A DNA stretch of 64,000 nt, taken from assembly GCA_017302295.1 (NCBI GenBank), contig JAFLDS010000009.1:62001-126000 (forward strand), read 5' to 3'. Positions 24,349-38,871 of the stretch are shown here, piece after piece (position 1 is the first letter of the stretch; every line of letters begins with the position of its first letter). Under the pieces are notes generated by a model. The model was not told the origin of the DNA. It saw only the letters and a list, made by a program, of their open reading frames with translations, and made no database searches. The stretch is from Thauera sp. GTDB lineage: Bacteria; Pseudomonadota; Gammaproteobacteria; Burkholderiales; Rhodocyclaceae. The position numbers and the translations under genes are program-made.

Positions 24349-26469
24349 TCAGTTTTCACCACTCGTTGCCGCCAGACGCAGTCGAATGCGCACCTCGGCG
24401 CCACCGCTGTCGCGGTTGACCAGCTTAACCTCGCCACCGTGCTCGTCCACGATCTTCTTCACCATCGCCAGCCCCAGGCCGGTGCCACGCGACTTCGTCG
24501 TGAAATACGGTTCGAACGCGCGCGCGAGGAGTTCGGAGGGAAACCCGGGTCCATTGTCGCGAAAAAGCAGAAGCGCACGTTCGCCTTCACGTCGAGTGAT
24601 GACCTGCATCTCGCCGTGTTCCACCCCGTTCAGCGCATCCTGCGCATTCTGCAGCAAATTGTGTATGACCTGCCGAATCTGCGTGGCATCACCCTCCACC
24701 GCCGGCAAGTCCGCAGCCAGTTCGAGGCGGATGCGCCCTGCCGCGCTCTCGTAGAGGTTCAGTACCTCGCGGATCAGCCCGTTCAGATCCACCGGCGAGA
24801 GCTGCGGCGCCGGCAGCCGCGCATAGTCGCGGAAGGCGTTGACCAGGTTCTTCATCGCCTCGACCTGGTTCACGATCGTGCGCGTCGAGCGCTCGAGCAT
24901 CTCGCGACCATCGTCATCGAGGCGGTCGGCAAGCTTGAAGGCGAGCCGCTCGGCCGACAACTGGATGGGCGTCAGCGGGTTCTTGATCTCATGCGCGAGC
25001 CGCCGCGCGACTTCGGCCCAGGCTGCGGTGCGCTGCGCCGCGATGAGCCGCGAAATGTCGTCGAACACCACGACCAGACCGCCGCCGCCGCTCTGTGGCA
25101 GGCGCGAGCCATGGATCAGCAGGGTCAGCGGCGTGCTGTCCTTCACCGGCAGATCGAGCTGGGTCTGCCAGTCCCCCTCATTGGCCGCAAAGCCTTCCAG
25201 CAGCGCATCGCGCAGCACCGCATGCCGCGGCCACTCGGCAAGCGGGATGTCCTCGAAGCCCGCGAGGTCGTCGGCGAGGATGGCGAGCGCGCCGTGGTTC
25301 GCGGCGCGCAGGGTGCCGTCGGCGGCAAAGGCGAGCACGCCGGTGGACAGGTTGGCCAGCACGCTCTCCAGATACACCCGCGCGGCCTCCACTGCTGCGC
25401 GGCTGCGGTCGGTCGCGGCGCGCGCCTCCTCGAGCTGGCGGGTCATCTGGTTGAAGGACTGGGTCAGCACGCCGAGTTCGTCACGCGCCGGCAGCGCCTG
25501 ACGCGGGCTGAAGTCGCCCTGCGCCACCGCCTGCGTACCTTCGGACAGGATCAGCAGGGGCGCGACGAGACGCCGTGCCATCACGAAGGCGACTGCGACC
25601 GCAGCCAGCAGCGCGAGCAGCAGCGTCAGGGTGAGGGTCAGGGTGTAGATACGCTTGAGGCCCACGCGCCCCAGCATCAGCTGCTGATACTCGCGATACG
25701 CCTCCTGCACCGCCTCGGCATTGTGACCGAAGGTTTCCGGCACCGGCTGGGTGAGCTGCAGCAGATGCGGCTCACCCGCCAGCGTGCGCATCGGCACCGG
25801 AACGATCACGCGGATCACCAGGCGGCCGTCGGGCTGGGTCTCGACGGCGTGCAGGCTGCGGCTCTGACGGGCCTGGCGCAGCTGTGTCGCGCTCGGCAGA
25901 TCGGGAATGAAGCTGCCGGTCGAATCCACCGCGCTGGCGATGATCTGGCCGTTGAGCCCGACCACCGTCGCGCTCGCCACGCCCGCGCCTTCGCGCAGCC
26001 GGTTGAGCAGCGCGGGCGAGACGGGGTCCTGGCCCTCGAGCGCCAGCGCCATCGCATCGGCCTTGTCATTGACCTGGCCGACGAGGAAGTCGAGCGCCTT
26101 CTGACCCAGGGCGATGCCGCCCTCGAGCGCGGCGTCCACCCGCACGTCGAACCACGACTCGATGCTGCGCACGACGAACTGCAGCGACACCGCATACACG
26201 ACGACACCGGGGATCAGGCCCATGAGCGCGAACATCAGCACGAGCCGGTACTTCAGGCGCGAGCCGAACTGCTGCTGGCGATACTCGCGCCACAACAGGT
26301 GCAGCTGCAGGCCCACCAGCGCCGCGAGCGCCACCACCACCGCGCCGTTGAGCGCCAGCAGATAGGGATAACTACCGGCGAACAGCCCGCTGTTCGAGCT
26401 CGCCGAGGTGAGCAGGAACAGCGAAATGGCGGCCAGGGCCGCCGCGACGACGAGCGCGATGCGCTTCAT
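24349..26469 (-). CDS. ntrY: NtrY-like sensor histidine kinase
   Basis: A 706-residue membrane kinase. Helices near residues 6-22, 36-58 and 76-98 precede a periplasmic sensor region (about 100-275), a fourth helix at 277-299, a HAMP domain (about 300-350), a PAS domain (about 365-475), then HisKA with His493 in LAHEIKNPLTPI, and HATPase_c with NLLQNAQDAL, DNGPGF and GTGLGLAMVKK. It should phosphorylate the adjacent NtrX-like regulator. The N-terminus chosen is MKRIALVV at 26469; it overlaps the upstream DUF4390 gene by 4 bp. NtrYX systems have been linked to nitrogen, redox and envelope control. Confidence 0.88.
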   Translation of the reverse strand: MKRIALVVAAALAAISLFLLTSASSNSGLFAGSYPYLLALNGAVVVALAALVGLQLHLLWREYRQQQFGSRLKYRLVLMFALMGLIPGVVVYAVSLQFVVRSIESWFDVRVDAALEGGIALGQKALDFLVGQVNDKADAMALALEGQDPVSPALLNRLREGAGVASATVVGLNGQIIASAVDSTGSFIPDLPSATQLRQARQSRSLHAVETQPDGRLVIRVIVPVPMRTLAGEPHLLQLTQPVPETFGHNAEAVQEAYREYQQLMLGRVGLKRIYTLTLTLTLLLALLAAVAVAFVMARRLVAPLLILSEGTQAVAQGDFSPRQALPARDELGVLTQSFNQMTRQLEEARAATDRSRAAVEAARVYLESVLANLSTGVLAFAADGTLRAANHGALAILADDLAGFEDIPLAEWPRHAVLRDALLEGFAANEGDWQTQLDLPVKDSTPLTLLIHGSRLPQSGGGGLVVVFDDISRLIAAQRTAAWAEVARRLAHEIKNPLTPIQLSAERLAFKLADRLDDDGREMLERSTRTIVNQVEAMKNLVNAFRDYARLPAPQLSPVDLNGLIREVLNLYESAAGRIRLELAADLPAVEGDATQIRQVIHNLLQNAQDALNGVEHGEMQVITRREGERALLLFRDNGPGFPSELLARAFEPYFTTKSRGTGLGLAMVKKIVDEHGGEVKLVNRDSGGAEVRIRLRLAATSGEN

Positions 26470-27053
26470 CGGGAACCGGGCGCGCCGGGAAGGAACGTCC
26501 ACCGCAACCACTCCGTGCCCAGATCCCAGTCGCGGCTACCGATGGCGGTCACCTGAAAGGGCTTGGGCAATTGTGTCGTGTCGAGCCGGAAGCGCATCGC
26601 CACCTGATGCGAAACACCGGGCTTGAGCTCATCCGTCCCGGCAACCTGCCAGTTGCGGATGCGCAGCATCGTCCGAACGGCTCCCTCCAGGCTGTCGAAG
26701 CTTTGCTGGAAGTTGCCGATCGACAGCCGATAGCTGCGGGTGATGGCGTTGTAGTGCAGGCGATAGTCGAGCGTGCGGTCCACCACCGCCTCGTTCAGCC
26801 AATACCAGCGCGGACGCTCGATGCGCAACTCGGCGGTGAAATACAGGGAAACCCCGCGCGCGACGACGTCGGCGAGGCGGGAATTCAGCTCAAGGTCGAC
26901 GTCCGCGTTGAGCACATAGCCACCGTCGCCGGGCACGATCTCGGCAAAGCGTATGGCGCCCTCGTCGCCACGGGCGTTCAGCGCCAGCATCGCCACCAGG
27001 GCGATGCACAGCCCTCGCAGCAGACGCTCAGCGAACCTTGCGCAGCAAGGCAA
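26466..27053 (-). CDS. DUF4390 family exported protein
   Basis: A small exported protein (195 residues from the TTG at 27053). A signal peptide is evident (RLLRGLCIALVAMLALNARG), followed by DVDLELNSRLADVVARGVSL, YRLSIGNFQQSFDSLEGAV and FLPG near the end, typical of DUF4390. The family sits next to ntrYX and rsmB in betaproteobacteria and is predicted to be periplasmic; its job is unknown, but a role in feeding a signal to the NtrY sensor region is a reasonable guess. The start is uncertain: no ATG precedes the signal peptide, and the gene overlaps the end of rsmB by 26 bp. Confidence 0.75.
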   Translation of the reverse strand: MPCCARFAERLLRGLCIALVAMLALNARGDEGAIRFAEIVPGDGGYVLNADVDLELNSRLADVVARGVSLYFTAELRIERPRWYWLNEAVVDRTLDYRLHYNAITRSYRLSIGNFQQSFDSLEGAVRTMLRIRNWQVAGTDELKPGVSHQVAMRFRLDTTQLPKPFQVTAIGSRDWDLGTEWLRWTFLPGAPGSR

Positions 27054-28416
27054 AATAGAAGCCGTCATGTTCGGCAGTCGGAAGGAGCTGGCAATCGGGG
27101 TGCTGGTCGATCGGAAGTTGCTCGGCATCGCCATGGCGCCGGCGGAAGCGTTCGATCTGGAGACGGTTTTCCTCGTCGAACACCGAACAGGTGACGTAAA
27201 GCATTGTGCCACCCGGCGCCAGCGTCTGCCAAAGGGCATCCAGAATCTCTGCCTGCTGCGCTGCAAAACGGCCGATATCGTCCTCCCGCCGCAACCACTT
27301 GATGTCGGGATGGCGGCGTACCACGCCCGACGCCGAGCAGGGAACGTCGGCCAGGATGCGGTCGAACGGACGTCCGTCCCACCACGACGGGAGGTCGCGA
27401 CAGTCGGCGACCAGAACCTTCGCGGCAAGGCCGAGGCGCTCGAGGTTGCTGTGGATACGTCCGGCTCGGCGCGGGTCCATCTCCAGCGCCAGCAGGTCCA
27501 CGTCCGCCCGTTCCAGCATATGGGCCGTCTTGCCACCTGGCGCCGCGCAGGCGTCGAGCACCCGCTCGCCTGCCTGCGCCCCGAGCAAGGCTGCCGCGCG
27601 CTGGGCGCCGGCGTCCTGCACCGACACGCGCCCCTCGGCGAACCCCGGCACGTTCGCCACCGCGACGGGCCGCTCGAGCAGCAGGGCATCGTCGCCTATC
27701 CGGCGGCATGACAGGGACGCGGCCTCGAGCATGCCGACCATCTCGTCCACCGTGGCACGGCGCCTGTTCACACGCAGCGCCATCGGCGGACGCTGGTTGC
27801 CCGACGCCAGCGCCGCTTCCCAGGCATCGGGATGAGCGCGCCGCAGGCGATCGATCCACCACTGCGGGTGGGCGTAGCGTGCGGCCTCATCACCGGCGAT
27901 CCACGCCGGCCAGGACGCAGCCTGGCGCAGCGCATTGCGCAGCACCGCATTGACCATCCCCTTCATGCCCGGCATCTCGGCCGCGGCGGCCTGCACTGCC
28001 TGATCGACGATGGTGTGCGCCTGTTCCGGGCGCTGGGCGAGGCGGAAGACCGCAACCAAGAGCAAGGCCTCGATAAAGACCGGCGGCGGCGAATGCAGCA
28101 GATGTCGCAGCACCACACTCTGCCGGCCGTAGTCGCGCAGGGTCGACCACGCCAGGTCGCGAACCGCACCTCGCGTGGTCTCCGGCCACTCGGGATGTGC
28201 CTGCAGCAGGGACTCGAAAGCGTCGGTCAGATTGCCGCCCTCGATCACCGCGGCGATCAGCGCGGCTGCATGCTTCAGCGCATAAGCCAGGCTGTCCGGC
28301 GGCAGCGGAATCGGAGCGGATGGAGCGGCGGCTCTGGCTCGTCGCGGCCCGGTGTGCCGGGGTGAAGGTCTTTGCGGGGAGGATCGATTCACGGCGTTTC
28401 TGGCAGTGGTGGTCAC
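27028..28416 (-). CDS. rsmB: 16S rRNA m5C967 methyltransferase RsmB
   Basis: A 462-residue enzyme. An N-terminal NusB-like domain (residues about 45-175) precedes a SAM-dependent m5C methyltransferase. Visible motifs are DACAAPGGKTAHML (SAM), LADVPCSASGV and the catalytic YVTCSVFDEEN. It methylates C967 of 16S rRNA. The start is a GTG; the first 35 residues are an Arg/Pro/Ala-rich tail and the true start may be further in. It begins 12 bp after the speE-like gene and is probably co-transcribed with it and with DUF4390-ntrYX. Confidence 0.93.
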   Translation of the reverse strand: MTTTARNAVNRSSPQRPSPRHTGPRRARAAAPSAPIPLPPDSLAYALKHAAALIAAVIEGGNLTDAFESLLQAHPEWPETTRGAVRDLAWSTLRDYGRQSVVLRHLLHSPPPVFIEALLLVAVFRLAQRPEQAHTIVDQAVQAAAAEMPGMKGMVNAVLRNALRQAASWPAWIAGDEAARYAHPQWWIDRLRRAHPDAWEAALASGNQRPPMALRVNRRRATVDEMVGMLEAASLSCRRIGDDALLLERPVAVANVPGFAEGRVSVQDAGAQRAAALLGAQAGERVLDACAAPGGKTAHMLERADVDLLALEMDPRRAGRIHSNLERLGLAAKVLVADCRDLPSWWDGRPFDRILADVPCSASGVVRRHPDIKWLRREDDIGRFAAQQAEILDALWQTLAPGGTMLYVTCSVFDEENRLQIERFRRRHGDAEQLPIDQHPDCQLLPTAEHDGFYFALLRKVR

Positions 28417-28428
28417 GCGTCGAAGGGC

Positions 28429-29304
28429 TCAGGCGAGCGAGGCGCGCAGGTTATTGGGCAGCGCGAACTGCGCGCAATGGACCGCCCCATTGTAGTGCTG
28501 AAGCCGGCCGATACCGCGTGCGACAATGCGCGAGTCGATCGTATCCGGCGTCAGAAGCGCGGGATCGAGCGTATTCGAGGCGACCGCAAAGCCCCACAGG
28601 CTGCCGTAGAGGGGCACATACAGGAAGTAGGGACGCACGAGCGCGAAAACCGCACGCAGGCGATGCACGATGGATCGTACTTGCGCACGCTGGAAATGGG
28701 CGCTGCCGAGATGCAGACTCAATGCCCCGCCATCCGCCAGCAAGGCCTTGCAGCCGCGGAAGAAGGGCTCATCGTAGAGCGGTCGCGACGCGCCGACCGG
28801 ATCGGTGAGATCGAGCACGATGAGGTCGAACGACGTCCCCGTGCCCTGGCACCCGGCGACATACTCGAGACCGTCACCGATGCGCAGCTCGACGCGCGGA
28901 TCATCGAGCGCACCGAGATGGACCGCCTGCAGATGGCGGCGTGCGACGTCGATCACGCCAGCATCCAGCTCCACGAGCACGATGCGCTCCATCGTCGGGT
29001 GCTTGAGCAACTCCTCGGCCGAGCCGCCATCCCCGCCACCAATGATGAGTGCGCGGGTCGGCGCGGGATGCGGCACAGCAGCGACATGCGCGAGATTCTC
29101 GTGGTAGTGGAACTCGTCGCGCTCGGAAGTCATGGCGCAACCATCGATCCTGAACAGGCGGCCGAACCGTGGCGTATCCCAGACTTCGATCTCCTGGTGT
29201 GCGGTGCGAACGCGCTCCAGCAGGCGTCCCCCGCGGATGCAGTAGCCAACATCGCCAGCGAGTTGTTCGACGAGCGGCTCGGTGCCACGTGGGGGTTCAG
29301 TCAT
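28429..29304 (-). CDS. speE: Spermidine synthase-like aminopropyltransferase
   Basis: A 291-residue protein with the spermidine synthase fold. ALIIGGGDGGSAEELLKH binds decarboxylated SAM; IVLVELDAGVIDVARRHL and the gatekeeping FDLIVLDLTDPVG follow. Enzymes of this type transfer an aminopropyl group to putrescine. No S-adenosylmethionine decarboxylase gene is in the window, so substrate is inferred from family. ATG start with GGAG nine bases upstream. It is the first gene of the leftward rsmB-ntrYX-trk run after the parS region. Confidence 0.86.
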   Translation of the reverse strand: MTEPPRGTEPLVEQLAGDVGYCIRGGRLLERVRTAHQEIEVWDTPRFGRLFRIDGCAMTSERDEFHYHENLAHVAAVPHPAPTRALIIGGGDGGSAEELLKHPTMERIVLVELDAGVIDVARRHLQAVHLGALDDPRVELRIGDGLEYVAGCQGTGTSFDLIVLDLTDPVGASRPLYDEPFFRGCKALLADGGALSLHLGSAHFQRAQVRSIVHRLRAVFALVRPYFLYVPLYGSLWGFAVASNTLDPALLTPDTIDSRIVARGIGRLQHYNGAVHCAQFALPNNLRASLA

Positions 29305-29355
29305 TGCCGCATTCTCCGTGCAGACATCGCCTTGCGACAGTCAGGATCCCGCACT

Positions 29356-29371
29356 TGTTTCACGTGAAACA
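29356..29371. promoter_or_regulatory. parS centromere site 1
   Basis: TGTTTCACGTGAAACA is a perfect 16-bp palindrome identical to the universal chromosomal parS consensus bound by ParB. ParB loads and spreads from such sites and, with ParA, separates newly copied origins. parA/parB are not in this window. Confidence 0.93.
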
Positions 29372-29552
29372 ACACACTGCCAGATCTTGTGGGCGGCTCG
29401 CAACGCAACCATCAAAACGAGGGGGCTTCCGCGGACCGGACCTCTGATTCGATGCCCCCTCGATCAGACCGGTCAGTGCCTGAAGCAACGAGCCTCGACC
29501 CGCCAGCACCTGTGAGTCAGCAAGAACGAAAAGTCAGCGTCGGTGACGATGG

Positions 29553-29568
29553 TGTTTCACGTGAAACA
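29553..29568. promoter_or_regulatory. parS centromere site 2
   Basis: A second perfect copy of TGTTTCACGTGAAACA, 197 bp from the first (start to start). It lies 36 bp past the mnmE stop codon side of the gap. Two exact copies this close in one gap cannot be chance. Confidence 0.93.
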
Positions 29569-29604
29569 TCGCGACGCGCGCAGCGACCGCATCCGGTCCA
29601 GCGA

Positions 29605-30954
29605 TCACTTGCCGATGCAGAAGCGCGAAAAGATCACACCCAGCAGGTCGTCTGCAGAAAACTCGCCGGTGATCTCACCCAGGCTGTCCTGAGCCAGGCG
29701 CAGCTCCTCGGCGAACAGTTCCAGCGCGCGCGACTGGGCACCCGCTTCCCGAACGTGAATCAGCGCCTCGCGCAACGCCAGCAGGTGACGCTCGCGCGCG
29801 AGGATCACGTCCTCGCCATGCGCATGCCAGCCGGCAATGCGCAACAACTCCGCACGTACCAGCTCCATCCCGGCACCTGTCCTCGCCGACACCAGCAGCC
29901 GGACCCCGCTGTCGTCCTCGACCCGCTGCGCAGCCTGGCCGGCCAGATCGATCTTGTTCGCGACGACGATGCGTTCGACGCCCGGCGGAAGGCGCGCATC
30001 GATGCCGTCGGACGCAGGCGACGCACTGGCGGTCGAATCGATCAGGCGCAGGATCACGTCCGCGCGCTGAATCTCGCGCCAGGTGCGCTCGATGCCGATC
30101 CGCTCGACCGTATCGACGGTATCGCGCAGCCCCGCGGTATCGATGATGTGCAGCGGAATGCCTTCGATCTGGATCGTCTCGCGCAGCGCATCGCGAGTCG
30201 TACCCGCAATCTCGGTGACGATGGCGCGATCCTCGCCGGCGAGTTGATTGAGCAGGCTCGACTTGCCGACATTGGGCTCGCCGACCAGCACCACGTTGAG
30301 GCCGCTGCGCAGCAGCGCGCCCTGCCTTGCACGATCGAGCACGCCCTCGAGCTGCGCCTGCAACTCCGCCAGTCGCGGCATTGCGCGCGTACGCTCGAGA
30401 AACTCGATCTCCTCCTCGGGGAAGTCCAGCGTCGCCTCGACCAGCATGCGCAGATCGATCAGACCGTCGCGGATGCGGTGGATCTCCTCCGAGAAACGTC
30501 CCGACAAGGACCGCACTGCGGAGCGCGCCGCCGCCGCGGTGGAGGCCTCGATCAGATCGACCACGCTCTCGGCCTGCGCCAGGTCGAGCTTGCCGTTGAG
30601 AAAGGCGCGCCGGGTGAACTCGCCGGGTTCCGCCATCCGCGCGCCGAGTCGCAGGCAGCGCTCGAGCAACATCTGCAGCACGACCGGACCGCCGTGCCCC
30701 TGCAGCTCGACGACGTCCTCGCCGGTGAAGGACCCGGGCGCCGGGAAGAAAAGAACAAGGCCCTCGTCGATCGCTTCGCCCGCCTCATCGAGGAAACGGG
30801 CGAAGCGCGCGACGCGGGCCTCGGGGTCACGTCCGGTCAGCGCGCGGGCAAACTCGCCCAGCCCGCTGCCGGAGACGCGCACGACGCCGATGCCACCGCG
30901 GCCCGGCGCCGTCGCGATTGCGGCAATCGTGTCAGGCTGCCTTTCCGCCTTCAT
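29605..30954 (-). CDS. mnmE: tRNA modification GTPase MnmE
   Basis: A 449-residue GTPase (TrmE) that works with MnmG to make 5-carboxymethylaminomethyluridine at the tRNA wobble position. The N-terminal formyl-THF-binding domain ([16 protein letters not shown]) is followed by a G domain with [12 protein letters not shown] (near residue 225), DTAGLRDT and NKID, and the C-terminal CIGK whose cysteine is conserved. It overlaps the yidC end by 23 bp, and rpmH-rnpA-yidD-yidC-mnmE is the classic origin-proximal operon. Confidence 0.97.
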   Translation of the reverse strand: MKAERQPDTIAAIATAPGRGGIGVVRVSGSGLGEFARALTGRDPEARVARFARFLDEAGEAIDEGLVLFFPAPGSFTGEDVVELQGHGGPVVLQMLLERCLRLGARMAEPGEFTRRAFLNGKLDLAQAESVVDLIEASTAAAARSAVRSLSGRFSEEIHRIRDGLIDLRMLVEATLDFPEEEIEFLERTRAMPRLAELQAQLEGVLDRARQGALLRSGLNVVLVGEPNVGKSSLLNQLAGEDRAIVTEIAGTTRDALRETIQIEGIPLHIIDTAGLRDTVDTVERIGIERTWREIQRADVILRLIDSTASASPASDGIDARLPPGVERIVVANKIDLAGQAAQRVEDDSGVRLLVSARTGAGMELVRAELLRIAGWHAHGEDVILARERHLLALREALIHVREAGAQSRALELFAEELRLAQDSLGEITGEFSADDLLGVIFSRFCIGK

Positions 30955-32596
30955 TGCCGCTTTCGATCATCCTGGTGATCTGCCACTGCTGCGCGATCGA
31001 CAGCACGTTGTTCACCACCCAGTACAGCACCAGGCCGGACGGGAACCACAGGAACATGAAGGTGAACACGATGGGCATCGCCATCATCACCTTGGCCTGG
31101 ATCGGATCGGGCGGCGTCGGGTTCAGCTTCATCTGGATCAGCATCGACACGCCCATGATGATCGGCAGGATGAAGTACGGATCCTTCGCCGACAGATCCT
31201 GGATCCAGCCCAGCCACGGCGCCTGGCGCATCTCCACGCTGCCGAGCAGCACCCAGTAGAGCGCGATGAACACCGGGATCTGCACCAGGATGGGCAGGCA
31301 GCCGCCCAGCGGGTTGATCTTCTCGGTGCGGTAGAGATTCATCATCTCCTGCTGCATCTTCGCCTTGTCGTTGCCGTACAGCTCCTTCATGCGCTGCAGG
31401 CGGGGGCCAAGCACCCGCATCTTGGCCATCGACTTGTAGCTCGCCGCCGACAGCGGGAAGAAGATCAGCTTGAGCAGCACGGTGACGAGGATGATCGCCC
31501 AGCCCCAGTTGCCGGTCAGCTTGTGCAGCCAGGCCAGCACCCAGAACAGCGGCGCGGCGATCACCGTCAGCCAGCCGTAGTCGACCACCAGGTCGAGCCC
31601 CGGCGCAATGCCGTGCAGCTTGTCCTGCTCCTGCGGACCGGCATAGAGCCGCGTCTCGACCTTGCCCGATGCGCCGTCGGCGATCTGCGCCACCGGCAGG
31701 ATCACGCCGGCCGAGAACAGGTCCTTGCCGAGGGCGCGCACGAAGAACTCGCGCTGCACGCCTTCTGCCGGCAGCCAGGCGCTGACGAAGTAATGCTGCA
31801 CCAGCGCCACCCAGCCATCGGGCGCGGTCTTGGCAAACTTCGCCTTGCCCTCGGTGATGTCGCTGAAGCTCACCTTCTGAAACTTCGCCCCATCGGTGTA
31901 GAACGCGGGGCCGATGAAGGTCTGCACACCGCCAAAACCCTCGGGCACCTCCGCCGGCCGGCCGTCACGGGTGAGCTGGAAGTAGGCGTGAGGCTCGATC
32001 GCCTTGCCGCTGGCATTGCGGATGTCGTATGCAACGTCAACCAGGTAGCTGCCGCGCTTGAAGGTCAGCACCTTGGTGACGCGCACACCGTTCTGCTCCG
32101 GCGCCTCGAGGCGCAGCACGACCGCATCCTCGCCATCCTTCAGCACGAGCTGGCTGCCCGGCAGCGCGAACATCGTCTTGTGCGTCGGCAGCCCTTCGCC
32201 AATCAGGCCGGTCTGCGCCGAATACACATGGGCCGAGCCGTCATCGAACAGCAGGAAGGGCTTGCTGTGATCTTCCTTCTGCATGTGCTTCTTCAGCTCG
32301 AGGCGCACGATGTCACCGCCCTGAGCCGACACTTCGGCACGCATCAGGTCGGTTTCCACCATCACGCGTGCGGCGTTGGCCGTCGCGGCGGCCTGCTCGG
32401 CCGGCACTGCCGACTGGGTGGCGCCCAGCGTCGCGCTCGGCGTCGGCACCGAGGCATCGGGCGCAAGCGCCGCGCTGCCCGCCGTCGTTGCGGCGCCCGG
32501 CGCGGGCGCGGGCTGGTTGTGCTTTACCCAGCCTTCCCACAGCATGACGATGGAAAAGGCGAAGACGAGAAAGAGAATAAGGCGGCGTTGATCCAT
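30932..32596 (-). CDS. yidC: Membrane protein insertase YidC
   Basis: A 554-residue Gram-negative YidC. The N-terminal signal-anchor ([20 protein letters not shown]) is followed by an Ala/Pro-rich linker, the large periplasmic beta domain (about residues 60-335), and the five-helix insertase core ([39 protein letters not shown]). It inserts and folds inner membrane proteins alone or with SecYEG. The ATG at 32596 gives the canonical N-terminus; a TTG eight codons upstream is less likely. Confidence 0.97.
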   Translation of the reverse strand: MDQRRLILFLVFAFSIVMLWEGWVKHNQPAPAPGAATTAGSAALAPDASVPTPSATLGATQSAVPAEQAAATANAARVMVETDLMRAEVSAQGGDIVRLELKKHMQKEDHSKPFLLFDDGSAHVYSAQTGLIGEGLPTHKTMFALPGSQLVLKDGEDAVVLRLEAPEQNGVRVTKVLTFKRGSYLVDVAYDIRNASGKAIEPHAYFQLTRDGRPAEVPEGFGGVQTFIGPAFYTDGAKFQKVSFSDITEGKAKFAKTAPDGWVALVQHYFVSAWLPAEGVQREFFVRALGKDLFSAGVILPVAQIADGASGKVETRLYAGPQEQDKLHGIAPGLDLVVDYGWLTVIAAPLFWVLAWLHKLTGNWGWAIILVTVLLKLIFFPLSAASYKSMAKMRVLGPRLQRMKELYGNDKAKMQQEMMNLYRTEKINPLGGCLPILVQIPVFIALYWVLLGSVEMRQAPWLGWIQDLSAKDPYFILPIIMGVSMLIQMKLNPTPPDPIQAKVMMAMPIVFTFMFLWFPSGLVLYWVVNNVLSIAQQWQITRMIESGNEGGKAA

Positions 32597-32629
32597 CGGA
32601 ATGCTTCTATCGTTGGTCAAGAGACAAAG

Positions 32630-32839
32630 TCAGGGAACAGGATCATACCCGCCCGGATGGAAGGGATGGCAGCGCCCCACCCGTTTCAGCGCGAGCCAGC
32701 CGCCGCGCAGCGCGCCATGGCGCTGCACCGCTTCGATCGCGTACTCGGAACAGGTGGGGTGAAAGCGGCAGTTGCGCCCCAGCATCGGGCTGATCGCGTA
32801 CTTGTAGAAGCGCAGCAGGGCGATCAGCACGGTTTTCAT
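32630..32839 (-). CDS. yidD: Membrane protein insertion efficiency factor YidD
   Basis: A 69-residue protein with the family hallmarks [24 protein letters not shown] split over two lines of conserved Cys (NCRF, PTCSEY) and [10 protein letters not shown]. YidD is a small amphipathic peripheral membrane protein that helps YidC insertion. Its first 4 bp overlap the rnpA stop (ATGA). Confidence 0.95.
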   Translation of the reverse strand: MKTVLIALLRFYKYAISPMLGRNCRFHPTCSEYAIEAVQRHGALRGGWLALKRVGRCHPFHPGGYDPVP

Positions 32840-33198
32840 ATGCGGGGCAGCCTCTGGAGCAAGGCGAGCAGGTCGACATTGAGTTCGGCCCGCGTGGCAT
32901 TCGCCACCGGCGCGTGCAAGCGCACCACAAGATCATGCGCCGGCAAGGTTGCACGCTGACGACGAAAGATCTCGCGTGCGATGCGCTTCACCAGGTTGCG
33001 CACATTGGCGCGCTTGGCCAGCTTCTTGGCGACGACCACGCCCAATCGGGCGGTATCGAGGCCATTTGGCCGGTAATGCACCATGTAGAACCGCCCGCGC
33101 AGTGCGCGCCGAAAAGCAAAAACGGATGAATACTCATCCGTTTTATGCAATCTGTGAGCGCTGCGGAAACCCTGGTCAGCACTCGCGGGCTCGACCAC
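32836..33198 (-). CDS. rnpA: Ribonuclease P protein component RnpA
   Basis: A 120-residue basic protein that binds the RNase P RNA and helps 5' processing of tRNA precursors. The RNR-type motif [19 protein letters not shown] is clear, after GVVVAKK and the aromatic FYMVHY core. The start appears to be GTG at 33198, 1 bp after the rpmH stop, with little room for its own ribosome-binding site, so it is probably translated by coupling. Confidence 0.94.
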   Translation of the reverse strand: MVEPASADQGFRSAHRLHKTDEYSSVFAFRRALRGRFYMVHYRPNGLDTARLGVVVAKKLAKRANVRNLVKRIAREIFRRQRATLPAHDLVVRLHAPVANATRAELNVDLLALLQRLPRI

Positions 33199-33199
33199 C

Positions 33200-33334
33200 T
33201 CAGACGGCGAGGCGGTGACGACCCTTGGCGCGACGGGCGCGGATCACCGCACGACCGCCACGGGTCTTCATGCGAACCAGAAAGCCGTGGGTGCGCTTGC
33301 GGCGGACGACAGAGGGTTGGTAGGTGCGTTTCAT
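33200..33334 (-). CDS. rpmH: 50S ribosomal protein L34
   Basis: A 44-residue, Arg/Lys-rich protein. Translation of the minus strand from ATG 33334 gives [19 protein letters not shown], then [19 protein letters not shown] and a final HRLAV, an unmistakable L34. It is the first gene of the leftward rpmH-rnpA-yidD-yidC-mnmE operon and is divergent from dnaA. Confidence 0.98.
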   Translation of the reverse strand: MKRTYQPSVVRRKRTHGFLVRMKTRGGRAVIRARRAKGRHRLAV

Positions 33335-33366
33335 GATCGGTTTGCCGGTGTTAGGTCAAACCGAGG

Positions 33367-33395
33367 AGTTAAATGGATAATCCCATGTTTGTCAA
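33367..33395 (-). promoter_or_regulatory. rpmH operon promoter
   Basis: On the minus strand, TTGACA (33395-33390) and TTAACT (33372-33367) are separated by 17 bp, an exact -35 and a fair -10. The transcript would start about 25 bp before the rpmH ATG, consistent with a strong ribosomal protein promoter. Confidence 0.7.
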
Positions 33396-33415
33396 GAACA
33401 ATTTTTGGCCGCCCC

Positions 33416-33446
33416 TGTGGATAAGTCTTCCCCCGGGCGGTAGAAT
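33416..33446 (+). promoter_or_regulatory. DnaA box overlapping a candidate dnaA promoter
   Basis: TGTGGATAA (33416-33424) is an exact DnaA box on the minus strand. It covers the candidate -35 TGGATA (33418-33423), which lies 17 bp before TAGAAT (33441-33446). Binding of DnaA here would give the usual negative autoregulation of dnaA. Confidence 0.55.
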
Positions 33447-33632
33447 TGCGCGTTCTCGTCCTCTGCCAGCCGGCATCCGGAGCGGTTTGCGCCGCCTCCC
33501 CGATTCCGGTGGCAACCAACAGCCGACGACATGCTCCCTCCAGCGGCCGCCTAGCGCGGTCTTGCTCTCCGCGCCGAAACGGCAGCGGACTGCGCTTCGG
33601 GGTGCCATGCCGCACAAACGAAACGCCGCTCC

Positions 33633-35102
<1,470 letters not shown>

Positions 35103-35159
35103 GCCGACACCGGATTTTCGACGCACTTCCGTTCAACCCACTGACCTGATCTGACGCCA

Positions 35160-38820
<3,661 letters not shown>

Positions 38821-38871
38821 TTTCTGTAGCAGCGGCCATCCACTTCGGCGGCCGGCCAAGGGCCATCCACC

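Larger units (their letters stand above)
29305..29604. other. 300-bp intergenic region carrying two parS sites
   Basis: The gap between speE and mnmE (both on the minus strand) has no convincing gene. It contains two identical 16-bp palindromes (29356-29371 and 29553-29568), described separately. The DNA between them is mixed in composition with no further repeat seen. The speE promoter should lie at its left part. Confidence 0.6.
33335..33632. other. 298-bp rpmH-dnaA divergent control region
   Basis: It holds the strong leftward rpmH promoter (33367-33395), a DnaA box (33416-33424), and a candidate rightward dnaA promoter (-10 TAGAAT 33441-33446). The dnaA leader (33450-33632) is GC-rich with no gene. 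Only one exact DnaA box is seen, fewer than expected if this gap were the main origin. Confidence 0.6.

Noticed and set aside
33335-33632. Main oriC in the rpmH-dnaA gap
   Set aside because: Only one exact DnaA box and no long AT-rich tract are seen; the hemE-priA gap has more of the expected parts. Not excluded, but less supported by eye.
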